Part shown: in pieces, positions 1-8,548 of the stretch | How positions within the stretch are numbered: position 1 is the first letter of the stretch | Layout: the number at the start of each line of letters is the position of its first letter | DNA from: Alphaproteobacteria bacterium | GTDB taxonomy: Bacteria; Pseudomonadota; Alphaproteobacteria; Bin95 | Assembly: GCA_020638555.1 (NCBI GenBank) | Contig: JACKII010000001.1 | Coordinates: 682,001 to 746,000 of the forward strand | DNA length: 64,000 nt | Direction of reading: 5' to 3' | Made by a program: the position numbers and the translations under genes | Notes under the pieces: generated by a model | The model's input: the letters and a program-made list of their open reading frames with translations, nothing else | The model's database searches: none | Told to the model about the DNA's origin: nothing

Positions 1-84
1 GCATGCCGTGCCCCGCCAGTCTGGCACATCCGCGCCGCCGGGTCTCCGCCTATCCGGCCGGCGAGCGGCCCGGGGGAGTTTGCC

Positions 85-330
85 TCAGGTGGGGCGGCGC
101 CGGGTAAAGATGCCGTCGCCCGCCGTGGCAAACACCAGGAAGACCAGGAAGCCACCGGCGGCACAGAGCGCAGGCACGATCAGGGCCGGATAGCCGATCA
201 GCCAGATCGCGCTCGCCCATAGCGCCAGCAGGTTGACGACGAACAGCACGCGCTCGACCAGGTCGCCGCGGCGGGCGCTCCAGGCCAGCAGGGCGAGGAC
301 GGGCAGATAGGCAAGGGCGATGAACCCCAT
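85..330 (-). CDS. small three-helix membrane protein, unknown function
   Basis: The 81-residue product is almost entirely hydrophobic. I see helices at about residues 2-17, 28-47 and 50-71, and a basic tail ending TRRRPT. The ATG at 330 is chosen because GGAGG lies nine bases upstream; an in-frame ATG at 357 would add SDARRSSP and has no comparable ribosome site. No catalytic motif or named family was recognised, so no function is assigned. It lies downstream of a gap and is transcribed on the same strand as the dioxygenase gene at 514-1389, which it could follow in one transcript (inference). Bases 1-84 hold nothing I can support. Confidence 0.55.
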   Translation of the reverse strand: MGFIALAYLPVLALLAWSARRGDLVERVLFVVNLLALWASAIWLIGYPALIVPALCAAGGFLVFLVFATAGDGIFTRRRPT

Positions 331-513
331 GGGGGAGGACCTCCGGGCGTCGGACATGCAAGCGGGCTCTGGGCGGGCTCTGGCAAGCGGGCTCTGGCCC
401 GTCGGCCGTACACGTGGGGCGGAGGCCGCCGCCGCGGGAGTGGACGAACCGGCGCGGGACGTGTCGCCGCGCGTCGGCGGCCGCGATGGCGCCGCCCCGC
501 GCGATACGGTGAG

Positions 514-1389
514 TCAGGTCACGACGAAGCCGGACTTCTCGCCCAGCAGCGTCGCGCGCAGCATGTGCCGCGGCTGGGTCTGGTCGAAGTCCGTGAGGGC
601 CACGTGCATGGTGGTCCGGTTGTCCCAGCAGACCAGGTCGCCCGGCCGCCAGACATGGCGGTAGACATTCTCGGCGCGCGTGGCGTGGGCGCAGAGATAG
701 TCGATCAGCGGCCGGCTTTCCGCGGCCGTCATGCCGTGGAAGTGGGAGGACCGCTCGCTGACATAGAGCGCGCGGCGGCCGCTGTCCGGATGGACGCGCA
801 CCGCCGGGTGGGCGATGGGCGGGTTCAGGCGGCGCACCTCCGCAGTCTGGGCCGGGTCGCGCTCGTTGATGCCGGCGGTAAGGCTGACATCGTAGACCAC
901 GTCCAGCTCGTCCAGGAAGGCGCGGAGCGGCGGCGACAGGCTCTCATAGGCCCGGACCATGTTGCAGAACATGGTGTCGCCGCCCACCGGCGGCCGCTCG
1001 ACGCAGAACAGCATGGAGGCGGCGGCGGGATGGTCGGTGTAGGAATAGTCGGAATGCCAGTTGCGGCCGGTGTTGCGCGTCTCCGACGGCTTGCCGCCGA
1101 TTGGCCGGTTGGTGATCTGCAACAGTTGCGGATAGTCCTCCAGCCGGTAGAAGGGCGTGGCGGCGTGGTCGTCGAGCGCGCCGAACGCCTGGGCGAAGCG
1201 CAGCATGCCCGCGGCCTCGAAGCGCTGGCCGCGGAAGACGATGACATGGTGCTCGTTCCAGACCGCGCGGATGGCGGCGACGCAATCGGCCGACGGTGCC
1301 TGGTTGATGTCCACGCCCTCGATCACGGCGCCGAGGGCATAGGCGATGGGCGTGACGGTCAGGCCGGCGGCGGTGTCGAGCGGGGCCAT
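514..1389 (-). CDS. TauD/TfdA-family Fe(II)/2-oxoglutarate dioxygenase
   Basis: The 291-residue protein has the layout of the taurine/2,4-D dioxygenase family, cytoplasmic enzymes that hydroxylate a substrate while decarboxylating 2-oxoglutarate. The iron-binding facial triad is visible: H112 and D114 in NWHSD, and distal H262 in TTMHVAL. Arginines R274 and R278 in PRHMLRATL fit the 2-oxoglutarate carboxylate site. Length matches the family (about 280-300). The start at 1389 gives MAPLDTAAGLTVTPI, a normal N-terminus. The substrate cannot be read from sequence, and no sulfonate transporter or herbicide genes sit alongside to suggest one. It is transcribed divergently from the VOC-family gene that begins at 1500. 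Confidence 0.9.
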   Translation of the reverse strand: MAPLDTAAGLTVTPIAYALGAVIEGVDINQAPSADCVAAIRAVWNEHHVIVFRGQRFEAAGMLRFAQAFGALDDHAATPFYRLEDYPQLLQITNRPIGGKPSETRNTGRNWHSDYSYTDHPAAASMLFCVERPPVGGDTMFCNMVRAYESLSPPLRAFLDELDVVYDVSLTAGINERDPAQTAEVRRLNPPIAHPAVRVHPDSGRRALYVSERSSHFHGMTAAESRPLIDYLCAHATRAENVYRHVWRPGDLVCWDNRTTMHVALTDFDQTQPRHMLRATLLGEKSGFVVT

Positions 1390-1499
1390 GGCGCGATTTC
1401 CTCCGAATAAGGCGGTTGGTCTTTGTCCGGGATGCTAGCGCGCGGCGCGGCGGCGGGCTAGCGTGGCGGTGCTGTGTTCCGTTACCGGGAGAACCCGTC

Positions 1500-2180
1500 A
1501 TGGCCGCCACGGCCGCCATCGCCTTTGCCAAGCCTGCCTTCGATGTGGGCTTCGCCACCAACGACCTCGACGGTTTCCGCGCGCTCTGGGAGGGGCGGTT
1601 GGGCCTGGCCTACGACCATCTGGCCAAGCTGGGCGGCGGTTTTCACCAGCACCGCTGGCGCCAGGGCGACTCGATCCTGAAAGTGAACCACACGCGCACG
1701 CCGCTGGCGGCGGCGCCGGTCGGCGGCTATCGCGCGCTGCTGCTGGCGGGCGACGAGGACGCGGACCTGCAAACGCCGGACGGCACGCCCATCGTCGTGC
1801 GGCGCGTGCCGGGCGCGGACCTGACCCTGCGCGCGGTCACCGCCGACACCGACGCCTTTGCCCGGTTTTATGGCGAGCGGCTGGGGCTGAAGCCGGACGG
1901 GCCGCACGCCTTTCGCCTGGGCGAGAGCCGCATCGTTGCGGCGGAGGGGCCGGCACCGGCCCGGGCCGGCTGGCGCGAGCGGGGGCTGCGCTACATGACG
2001 GTGCAGATTTTCGACTGCGACGGCCTCACCGCGGCGCTGGAGCGCCAGGGCGTCGAGGTCGGGATGGCGCCCCGGACCATCGGCCAGGTGCGCTACAGCT
2101 TCGTGCGCGACCCTGACGGCAACTGGATCGAACTGTCCGAACGGGCGAGCCTGACCGGCAAGCCGGTGCGGGAGGGGTGA
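1500..2180 (+). CDS. VOC (glyoxalase/extradiol dioxygenase fold) protein
   Basis: The 226-residue protein carries two halves of the vicinal-oxygen-chelate fold. An N-terminal half (about 10-110) holds FDVGFATNDLDGFRALWE, and a C-terminal half (about 115-220) ends in the typical VRDPDGNWIELSE, where the glutamate is the usual metal ligand. Such proteins include lyases, isomerases and ring-cleavage dioxygenases; the reaction here is not decided by the sequence. The ATG at 1500 is preferred over the upstream in-frame ATG at 1416 because it follows GGGAG at good spacing and begins directly at the first beta strand. It is divergent from the TauD-like gene across about 110 bases. Confidence 0.82.
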   Translation: MAATAAIAFAKPAFDVGFATNDLDGFRALWEGRLGLAYDHLAKLGGGFHQHRWRQGDSILKVNHTRTPLAAAPVGGYRALLLAGDEDADLQTPDGTPIVVRRVPGADLTLRAVTADTDAFARFYGERLGLKPDGPHAFRLGESRIVAAEGPAPARAGWRERGLRYMTVQIFDCDGLTAALERQGVEVGMAPRTIGQVRYSFVRDPDGNWIELSERASLTGKPVREG

Positions 2181-2239
2181 GTGGGAATGGCGGTGGTTTG
2201 AGCGCCCGCCGAAAGCCGCGGCCTCGACCCCCTCCCACG

Positions 2240-2422
2240 CTTCACCCCGAGTGGGGCCGCAGGCCCGTATCGAGGGGGTAGGGTGGCGTCCCTCGATACG
2301 GCGCGTTCGCGCCTACTCGGGATGAAGTGACTGGGGCAGCGGCGGCAGTTGTTCCGTGTCTTCTTCCTTACTTCGCCTCCCTTGCTTCACCCCGAGTAGG
2401 GCCGCAGGCCCGTATCGAGGGG
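2240..2422. repeat. three copies of a ~38-bp intergenic repeat
   Basis: Copies lie at 2240-2278, 2290-2327 (inverted) and 2395-2422. Each pairs a CTTCACCCCGAGT-type end with a CGTATCGAGGGG-type end around a GC-rich core. The inverted arrangement of the first two would fold into a large hairpin. They fill the 260-base gap between the VOC gene and the crotonase gene and have no coding content. They resemble dispersed palindromic intergenic elements; no transposase is nearby. Confidence 0.8.
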
Positions 2423-2439
2423 ATATTATGCTAAATAGC

Positions 2440-3228
2440 TTAATACCCTTGATAGGTGCCTTTCCGCTTTTCCTTGAAGGCGGCGATGGCTTCCTTGTGG
2501 TCGGGGCCGGCGCGCAGGATGGCGATGTGGCTGCTGACCAGATCGAACGCGGTGTCCATGTCGCTGCGCAGGCCCTGGGCCACCAGCCGCTTGATCAGCT
2601 TGATCGAGAGCGGCGGCTGGGCGGCGATGCGCCGGGCGAGTTTCACCGTCTCGGCCATCAGGTCGGCATCCGGCCAGACATGGTTGACGAGGCCGATGGC
2701 CTTGGCCTGCTCGGCGTCGACGAAGTCGGCGGTCCAGAGCAGTTCGAGCGCCTGCGCCTGGCCGACCAGTCGCGGCAGGAAATAGGCGCCGCCACCGCCG
2801 GGGGCGAGGCCGATCTTGCCATAGGTCTCGGCAAAGCGGGCGCTGGCGCCGGCGACGCGGATATCGCAGGCCAGCGCCAGGTCCATGCCGCCGCCCACCG
2901 CCGCGCCGTTGACCGCGCACAGGATCGGCTTCTCGAACCGGGCCACCCGTTTGGGGAAGGCCTGGATCTGGCGCCAGATCCGCTCCTTGGTCGCATGGGG
3001 GCGGTCTTCCTGGCCCTCTCCCATGCCGCCGATATCGCCACCGGAGCAGAAGGCGCGGCCGGCGCCGGTCAGGATCGCCACCTGCACGTCGTCACGGGCT
3101 TCGAAATCGTCCAGGGCATCGACCAGGCCGAACAGCATGTCGGCGGTGAAGGCGTTCAGCTTGTCCGGGCGGTTCAGGGTCAGCGTGCCGATGCCGTCGG
3201 CAACGTCTATCAACAGATGGTCGGCCAT
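2440..3228 (-). CDS. enoyl-CoA hydratase/isomerase (crotonase) family protein
   Basis: The 262-residue protein is a full-length crotonase-fold enzyme acting on a CoA thioester. The first oxyanion-hole segment is AFCSGGDIGGM near residues 62-72, and the second is NGAAVGGGMDLALACD near 110. The helix that normally carries a catalytic glutamate (the QPEI position of classical hydratases) reads FAETYGKIGL, with Tyr at the expected glutamate by my alignment. The reaction may therefore not be plain hydration. The ATG at 3228 follows GAGGAGG at seven bases, so earlier in-frame starts are rejected. It is divergent from the nucleoside hydrolase gene; the substrate is unknown. Confidence 0.9.
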   Translation of the reverse strand: MADHLLIDVADGIGTLTLNRPDKLNAFTADMLFGLVDALDDFEARDDVQVAILTGAGRAFCSGGDIGGMGEGQEDRPHATKERIWRQIQAFPKRVARFEKPILCAVNGAAVGGGMDLALACDIRVAGASARFAETYGKIGLAPGGGGAYFLPRLVGQAQALELLWTADFVDAEQAKAIGLVNHVWPDADLMAETVKLARRIAAQPPLSIKLIKRLVAQGLRSDMDTAFDLVSSHIAILRAGPDHKEAIAAFKEKRKGTYQGY

Positions 3229-3319
3229 AGTATCCTCCTCGGGCGTGGTTGGCGGACAGCCTGCGACGCGCCGGCGGGCCGCGCAATAGCGCTGCGGGCC
3301 GCCTTGCGGGAGACGAGCG

Positions 3320-4273
3320 ATGGGTGAGGCTGGAGTTGCGGGCCCTGGCCGGCAGGCGCTGTTGATCGACTGCGATCCGGGCCATGACGACGCCGTCGCC
3401 ATTCTGGTCGGCCACCGGCATTTCGACCTGAAGGCGATCACCACCGTGCACGGCAATTCCGGGCTGGACAACACCACCCGCAACGCGCTGGCGGTGCTGG
3501 AACTGGCCGGCATCGACGGCGTGCCGGTGGCGAAAGGCGCGGCCTCGCCGCTGGTGGGGCCGGCGCACAACGCCGCGCATGTGCACGGCCAAAGCGGCCT
3601 GGACGGCCACGACCTGCCGGAACCGGCGCTGAAGCCCGTGCCGGACCACGCCATCGACGTCATTATCGAGACCGCGCGTGCCCACCAAGGCGAACTGGTG
3701 CTCGCCGTGATCGGGCCCGCCACCAACATCGCGCTCGCCTTGCGCCGCGAGCCGCGCCTTGCGGACTGGGTGCGGGAGGTAACGGTGATGGGCGGCTCGG
3801 GCGGCGGCGGCAACATGACGCCCGCCGCCGAGTTCAACGCCTATTGCGACCCGGAGGCGCTGGCCGCGGTGTTCGCCGCCGGCTGGCCGCTGCGCATGGT
3901 GGGCGTGGACGTGACCCGCACCGTCGGCATCGACGCCACTGACATCGAGATCCTGCGCGGCAGCGGCCGCCGCACCGCCGGCGTCATCGCCGACCTGCTG
4001 AGCTTCTATATGGACCGCCAGACCCACAGCACCGGCCTGACCCATGCGCCCATGCACGACGCCTGCGCCCTGATCCCGCTGCTGGACGCCGACGCCATGG
4101 TCTATCGCGAGACCCGGGTGGAGGTGGAACTGGCCGGGCGCTTCACCCGCGGCATGACCGTCTGCGATTTCCGCGGCAGCCGCATCGACCGGCCGAACGC
4201 GCGGGTCGCGGTGCAGCCGGCGCGCGAACGACTGGTTGGCGTTATGATGGATGCTGTCCTATCCTACCCGTAA
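3320..4273 (+). CDS. inosine-uridine preferring nucleoside hydrolase family
   Basis: The 317-residue protein begins with LLIDCDPGHDDAVAIL, the calcium-binding DxDPGxDD signature of nucleoside N-ribohydrolases (D17, D19, D23, D24). It continues with HGNSGLDNTTRNAL and a C-terminal MHDACALIPLL that supplies the histidine/aspartate of the active site. Family members split ribonucleosides into base and ribose in the cytoplasm for salvage. Base preference (purine, pyrimidine or broad) cannot be read here. Length matches the family. It runs in the same direction as the TPP enzyme 36 bases downstream, so the two may be cotranscribed, although their chemistry shows no obvious link. Confidence 0.92.
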   Translation: MGEAGVAGPGRQALLIDCDPGHDDAVAILVGHRHFDLKAITTVHGNSGLDNTTRNALAVLELAGIDGVPVAKGAASPLVGPAHNAAHVHGQSGLDGHDLPEPALKPVPDHAIDVIIETARAHQGELVLAVIGPATNIALALRREPRLADWVREVTVMGGSGGGGNMTPAAEFNAYCDPEALAAVFAAGWPLRMVGVDVTRTVGIDATDIEILRGSGRRTAGVIADLLSFYMDRQTHSTGLTHAPMHDACALIPLLDADAMVYRETRVEVELAGRFTRGMTVCDFRGSRIDRPNARVAVQPARERLVGVMMDAVLSYP

Positions 4274-4309
4274 TGTGATCGCACCATCCCAAAGCCGAGG
4301 AACGCCCCG

Positions 4310-5938
4310 ATGAAAGTCGTTGAAGCCATTTGCGAGATCATGAAGCGGGAGGGCGTCGAGAACCTGCTCGCCTATCCGGTGAACCATGTGATCGAGTACG
4401 CGGCCCGCGCCGACATCCGGCCGATCATCGTGCGCCAGGAGCGGGTCGGCCTGCACATGGCCGATGCGATCAGCCGGCTCTCCAGTGGCAAGACCATCGG
4501 CGCCTTCGCCATGCAGCACGGCCCCGGCACGGAAAACGCCTATGGCGGCATCGCCCAGGCCTATGGCGAGAGCGTGCCGATCCTGGTGCTGCCGGGCGGC
4601 TATGCCCGCCGCATCGCCCACATTCATCCGAATTACAGCGCGACCCAGTCCATGCGCGACATCGCCAAGTCGGTCGAGCCGATCATGGCGGCGGGCGAGC
4701 TCTGCAACATCATGCGCCGCGCCTTCACCCGGCTGAAAAACGGCCGCGGCGCGCCGGTGATCGTCGAGATCCCGACCGACACCATGTTCGAGGAGATCGA
4801 GGGCGAGCTGGACTACACCCCGGTGCTGCGCACCCGCTCCGGCCCCGACCCGGTGGATGTGGCCCGCGCGGCCGAGGCGCTGATGGGGGCTGCGCGGCCG
4901 GTGCTCTATGTCGGCCAGGGCGTGCACTATGCCGAAGCCTGGGACGAGGTCAAGGCGCTGGCGGAGCATCTGGCGCTGCCGGTCTGCACCAGCCTGCAAG
5001 GCAAGAGCGCGTTTCCGGAGGATCATCCGCTGGCGCTCGGCTCCGGCGGCCGGGCGATCCCGAAGGCGCTGCACCATTTCCTGCAGAATGCCGACCTGAT
5101 TTTCGGCATCGGCTGCTCGTTCACCGAGACCAGCTTCGGCGTGAAAATGCCCAAGGGCAAACGCTACATCCATGCCACGCTCGACCACATGGACCTGAAC
5201 AAGGACATCGCCTGCGAGATCGGCCTGGTGGGCGATGCCAAATTGACCTTGCAAGCCCTGCTGGAGGCGGTGAAGGCCAAGGCGCCGGCGGCGCGCGACC
5301 CGAAGGACGTGGCCGCCGAGATCAAGGGCGTGGAGGAAGGCTGGCTCGCCGAATGGCTGCCGAAGCTGACCTCGAACGAGACGCCGTTGAACCCCTACCG
5401 CGTGCTCTGGGATTTGCAGCAGACGGTGGAGAAGGACAACACCATCATCACCCACGACGCCGGCAGCCCGCGCGACCAGCTCTCGCCCTTCTGGAAGAGC
5501 ACCAAGCCCTTGACCTATATCGGCTGGGGCAAGACCACCCAGCTCGGCTATGGTCTGGGTCTGGCCATGGGCGCCAAGCTCTACCGGCCGGATGCGCTCT
5601 GCATCAATGTCTGGGGCGATGCCGCCATCGGCTTTACCGGCATGGACTTCGAGACCGCGGTGCGCGAGCGCATTCCGATCCTCTCCATTCTGCTGAACAA
5701 TTTCTCCATGGCGATCGAACTGCACATCATGCAGCAGTCGACCGAGAAATACCGCTCGACCGACATTTCCGGCGACTATGCGGCGATGGCCCGCGCCTTC
5801 GGCGGCTATGGCGAGCGGGTGACTTCGCCGGACGAGATCATCCCCGCGATCAAGCGCGGCATCGAGCAGACCAAGAACGGCGTGCCGGTGCTGCTGGAAT
5901 TCATCACCAGTAAGGAAGTGAGCATCAGTGCGTTCTAG
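4310..5938 (+). CDS. thiamine-pyrophosphate-dependent enzyme, acetolactate-synthase-like
   Basis: The 542-residue protein has the three-domain layout of the IlvB/benzoylformate decarboxylase superfamily: N-terminal Pyr domain (to about 170) with E44 in VRQERVGLHMADA as the cofactor-activating glutamate, a central domain (about 190-330), and a C-terminal PP domain. The diphosphate motif near residue 437 reads GDAAIGF and ends about 30 residues later at LLNNF, so the usual GDG is GDA. There is no ACT-like subunit gene adjacent and the true donor 2-oxo acid is unknown; acetolactate synthase is only one option among decarboxylases and carboligases. The start ATG at 4310 gives the normal N-terminus MKVVEAI. 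Confidence 0.88.
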   Translation: MKVVEAICEIMKREGVENLLAYPVNHVIEYAARADIRPIIVRQERVGLHMADAISRLSSGKTIGAFAMQHGPGTENAYGGIAQAYGESVPILVLPGGYARRIAHIHPNYSATQSMRDIAKSVEPIMAAGELCNIMRRAFTRLKNGRGAPVIVEIPTDTMFEEIEGELDYTPVLRTRSGPDPVDVARAAEALMGAARPVLYVGQGVHYAEAWDEVKALAEHLALPVCTSLQGKSAFPEDHPLALGSGGRAIPKALHHFLQNADLIFGIGCSFTETSFGVKMPKGKRYIHATLDHMDLNKDIACEIGLVGDAKLTLQALLEAVKAKAPAARDPKDVAAEIKGVEEGWLAEWLPKLTSNETPLNPYRVLWDLQQTVEKDNTIITHDAGSPRDQLSPFWKSTKPLTYIGWGKTTQLGYGLGLAMGAKLYRPDALCINVWGDAAIGFTGMDFETAVRERIPILSILLNNFSMAIELHIMQQSTEKYRSTDISGDYAAMARAFGGYGERVTSPDEIIPAIKRGIEQTKNGVPVLLEFITSKEVSISAF

Positions 5939-5956
5939 GCGGAAGTCCGGCCCGGC

Positions 5957-6337
5957 ATGACGGGGCTGATGCTGATCCTGGCCGGCCTGAACGGCTTGGC
6001 CATGGTGGCGATGGGCGCCATCGGTGCCCATGCGCTGCCATCCGGAGCCGCGGCGGCGGCAGCCGTGCCGTTCCAGAGCGGCTGGCAGATCCACGGGCTG
6101 CACGCAGCCCTGCTGGCGGCGCTCGCGCTCCACGCCCCGGAGAGCCGGTGGCTCAGGGCGGCGTTCTGGCTGGGCCTGCTCGGGACGCTGCTGTTCAGCG
6201 GCTCGATCTATGGTCTGGCGTTGGGCTGGTGGAGCGGCGGCCGTTTCGTGACGCCGATGGGTGGCAGCGTGCTGATGCTGGCTTGGCTGGCGCTGGCGGG
6301 TGCGGGCCTCGGCCGTTTGCGGGCGCGCGCACCCTAG
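5957..6337 (+). CDS. DUF423 family membrane protein
   Basis: The 126-residue protein matches the DUF423 (YgdD-like) small inner-membrane family: a first helix with LNGLAMVAMGAIGAHAL, a second around HGLHAALLAALALH, a third with LLGTLLFSGSIYGLAL, the conserved PMGG turn, and a last helix at about 102-120. Biochemical function is unknown for the family. It starts 18 bases after the TPP-enzyme stop and ends 54 bases before the gamma-glutamyltransferase start, all on the plus strand, so it probably shares their transcript. Length is typical. Confidence 0.85.
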   Translation: MTGLMLILAGLNGLAMVAMGAIGAHALPSGAAAAAAVPFQSGWQIHGLHAALLAALALHAPESRWLRAAFWLGLLGTLLFSGSIYGLALGWWSGGRFVTPMGGSVLMLAWLALAGAGLGRLRARAP

Positions 6338-6391
6338 CCGCACGGGCCAAGGCGCCGGCGGGAGACAGACGCGAAGGAGGAGGTGCCGGCA

Positions 6392-8110
6392 ATGCGGTTT
6401 ACCATGCAGCCCATGGTGCAGGCGCACCGTTACATGGTGTCGGCCGGCCATTATCTGGCGACCGAGGCCGGCATCCGCATGCTGGAGGCCGGCGGCAATG
6501 CCATCGATGCCGGCGTGGCGGCCGGGATGGCGCTGGGCGTGGTGCATTCCGACCAGGTGCAGTTTTCCGGCGTCGCGCCGATCCTGATCTATCTGGCCGA
6601 GCGCGACGAGGTGGTCTCCATCGCCGGCCTCGGCCCGTGGCCCAGGGCGACCCGGCCGGACGTGTTCGTGCACCAGCATGGCGGCCATATCCCGTTGGGG
6701 CTACTGCGCACGGTGGTGCCGGCCGCGCCCGATGCCTGGATCACCGCGCTGGCGCGCTATGGCACGATGCGGTTTGCCGAGGTGGCGGCCCCGGCCATCA
6801 AATACGCCCGCGAAGGCTTCGCCGTGCATCCGGTCATGGCGCATTTCATCGGCGTCTACCGCGACCAGTACCGCCTGTTCCCGGAGAACGCCGCCATCTG
6901 GCTGCGCGATGGTGAGCCGCCGCAGGTCGGTGACTTGCACGTGCAGGCGGACCTGGCCCGGACGCTGCAATACATGGCCGACGAGGAAACCGCCGCCCGC
7001 GCCCGCGGCGGCCGCGTCGCCGGGCTGGAGGCGGCGCGGGCGGCCTTCTACACCGGCGATATCGGCCGGGCGATTGCCCGATACCATGCGGACAACGAGG
7101 GCTGGCTGACCGCGGCGGACCTGGCGGATTACCGCTCGCCGGTGGAAAAGCCGCTGTCGGTCGAATTCCGCGGCCATCGGGTCTATTCCTGCGGCCCCTG
7201 GTGCCAGGGGCCGGTGCTGTTGCAGATGCTGCGCCTCGTCGACGGCATCGACCTGACGGCGCTGGGCCACAACTCCGCCGACTACATCCACACGCTGGCG
7301 GAGGCGATGAAGCTGGCCTTTGCCGACCGGGAGAAATTCTACGGCGATCCGGACCATGTGGACGTGCCGATGGAGCGGTTGCTGTCTGCGGCCTATGCGG
7401 CGGAGCGGCGCCGGCAGATCGACCCGGCCCGCGCCTGGCCGGAGATGGCGCCGCCGGGCGACATCCCCGGCTTTGGCGGCGAGCCGTTCGTGCCGATGCC
7501 GGCGGCGGGTGCGAGCCTGCTGCACCCGGACACCAGCTATTGCTGCGCCGTCGATGCGGCGGGCAATGTCTGGTCGGCGACGCCGTCCGACGTCTCGTTC
7601 GAGAGCCCGGTGATTCCGGGCCTGGGCCTGGTGCCCTCGGCGCGCGGCGCCCAGTCGTTTGCGAAGGAGGGCCATGCCTCCGCGCCGGCGCCGGGCAAAC
7701 GGCCGCGGCTGACGCCGAACCCGGCCATGGTGGTGACGCCCGGCCGGCTCGCCATGCCGTTCGGCGCGCCCGGCGGCGATACCCAGCCGCAGGGCATGTT
7801 GCAGGTGCTGCTCAATCATCTGGTCTGGGGCATGCCGATCCAGGAGGCGATCGAGGCGCCGCGGGCGATCACCCACGCCTATCCGATGACGTTCGAGCCG
7901 CACAAATACTTTCCCGGCCGCCTGTCGCTGGAAGGGCGGATCGCGACAACAGTGCGCGATGACCTGGCGGGCCGGGGTCACCAAATCGAGGTACTCGACG
8001 ACCTTTCGGTCGGTACCGCCGGCGTGTGCGCGATCAGTGCCGACCGAAGGACCGGCCTGCTTTCGGGCGGAGCGGACCCGCGCCGCGCTGCCCGCGCCAT
8101 GGGATTTTGA
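6392..8110 (+). CDS. gamma-glutamyltransferase family protein
   Basis: The 572-residue protein is a full-length precursor of the gamma-glutamyltranspeptidase (Ntn-hydrolase) family. Early motifs are ATEAGIRMLEAGGNAIDA and GVAPILIYL. Autocleavage is expected before Thr381 in HPDTSYCCAVDAAGN, which becomes the nucleophile of the small subunit. A glycine-rich FGAPGGDTQPQG loop follows. No signal peptide is visible, so a cytoplasmic or GGT-like acylase role is as likely as periplasmic glutathione hydrolysis. The ATG at 6392 follows GGAGGAGG at eight bases, which decides the start over a GTG at 6383. The MscS-type gene begins eight bases after the stop. Confidence 0.9.
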   Translation: MRFTMQPMVQAHRYMVSAGHYLATEAGIRMLEAGGNAIDAGVAAGMALGVVHSDQVQFSGVAPILIYLAERDEVVSIAGLGPWPRATRPDVFVHQHGGHIPLGLLRTVVPAAPDAWITALARYGTMRFAEVAAPAIKYAREGFAVHPVMAHFIGVYRDQYRLFPENAAIWLRDGEPPQVGDLHVQADLARTLQYMADEETAARARGGRVAGLEAARAAFYTGDIGRAIARYHADNEGWLTAADLADYRSPVEKPLSVEFRGHRVYSCGPWCQGPVLLQMLRLVDGIDLTALGHNSADYIHTLAEAMKLAFADREKFYGDPDHVDVPMERLLSAAYAAERRRQIDPARAWPEMAPPGDIPGFGGEPFVPMPAAGASLLHPDTSYCCAVDAAGNVWSATPSDVSFESPVIPGLGLVPSARGAQSFAKEGHASAPAPGKRPRLTPNPAMVVTPGRLAMPFGAPGGDTQPQGMLQVLLNHLVWGMPIQEAIEAPRAITHAYPMTFEPHKYFPGRLSLEGRIATTVRDDLAGRGHQIEVLDDLSVGTAGVCAISADRRTGLLSGGADPRRAARAMGF

Positions 8111-8118
8111 CGCCGACC

Positions 8119-8548
8119 ATGACCATTGTTCGCGCTTGGCTCGCTGCCTGGGCCGTGCTGGCGCTGCTGCTATTGACCGCTGCGGCGGCCGGAGCGCAGC
8201 CGGCGTCGGTGCAGTCGATGAACCCGCTGGCGTCGACGGCGACTCCGGCCCCGCCCAGCGAGGCGGCGACGATCGACGCATTGATCCGGGCGCTGGAAGA
8301 CCCGGCGGCACGGCAACGTCTGGTGGACGCGCTGCGGCAGCGGACCCAACCGCCGGCGCAGGCCGCGCAACCTTCCCAGCCGCCCGCGGCCGGCGTGGGT
8401 GCCGGCGCCGCGCCGCTAAACCCGGCCGCCGCAGCGGGATCGCAACCGACCCCGGCGCCCGCCGTGGTCGCTCCCTGGCGGCGACGACCGCCGCGCCGGG
8501 TGAGCCTTCCACGCGGCAGCGACTGCCCTGCAGGCAGCGACGACCGCT
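8119..8548 (+). pseudogene. detached 5' part of the mscS-type gene (signal peptide, linker)
   Basis: From ATG 8119 the frame encodes a clear signal peptide (TIVRAWLAAWAVLALLLLTA, cleavage near AGAQP) and then the amphipathic IDALIRALEDPAARQRLVDAL segment typical of large secreted-N-terminus MscS proteins. A Pro/Ala-rich linker follows. The reading then turns Arg-rich (WRRRPPRRV), while the natural Ala/Pro linker and channel continue in another frame that is open only from 8504. A net +1 shift, or two small indels, between about 8475 and 8540 would join the two parts. Whether this is a sequencing slip in GC-rich repeats or a genuine mutation cannot be decided here. Confidence 0.6.

Noticed and set aside
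4259..6688. Long minus-strand open frame (about 809 codons)
   Set aside because: Antisense to the TPP enzyme and DUF423 genes, low-complexity composition; not a gene.
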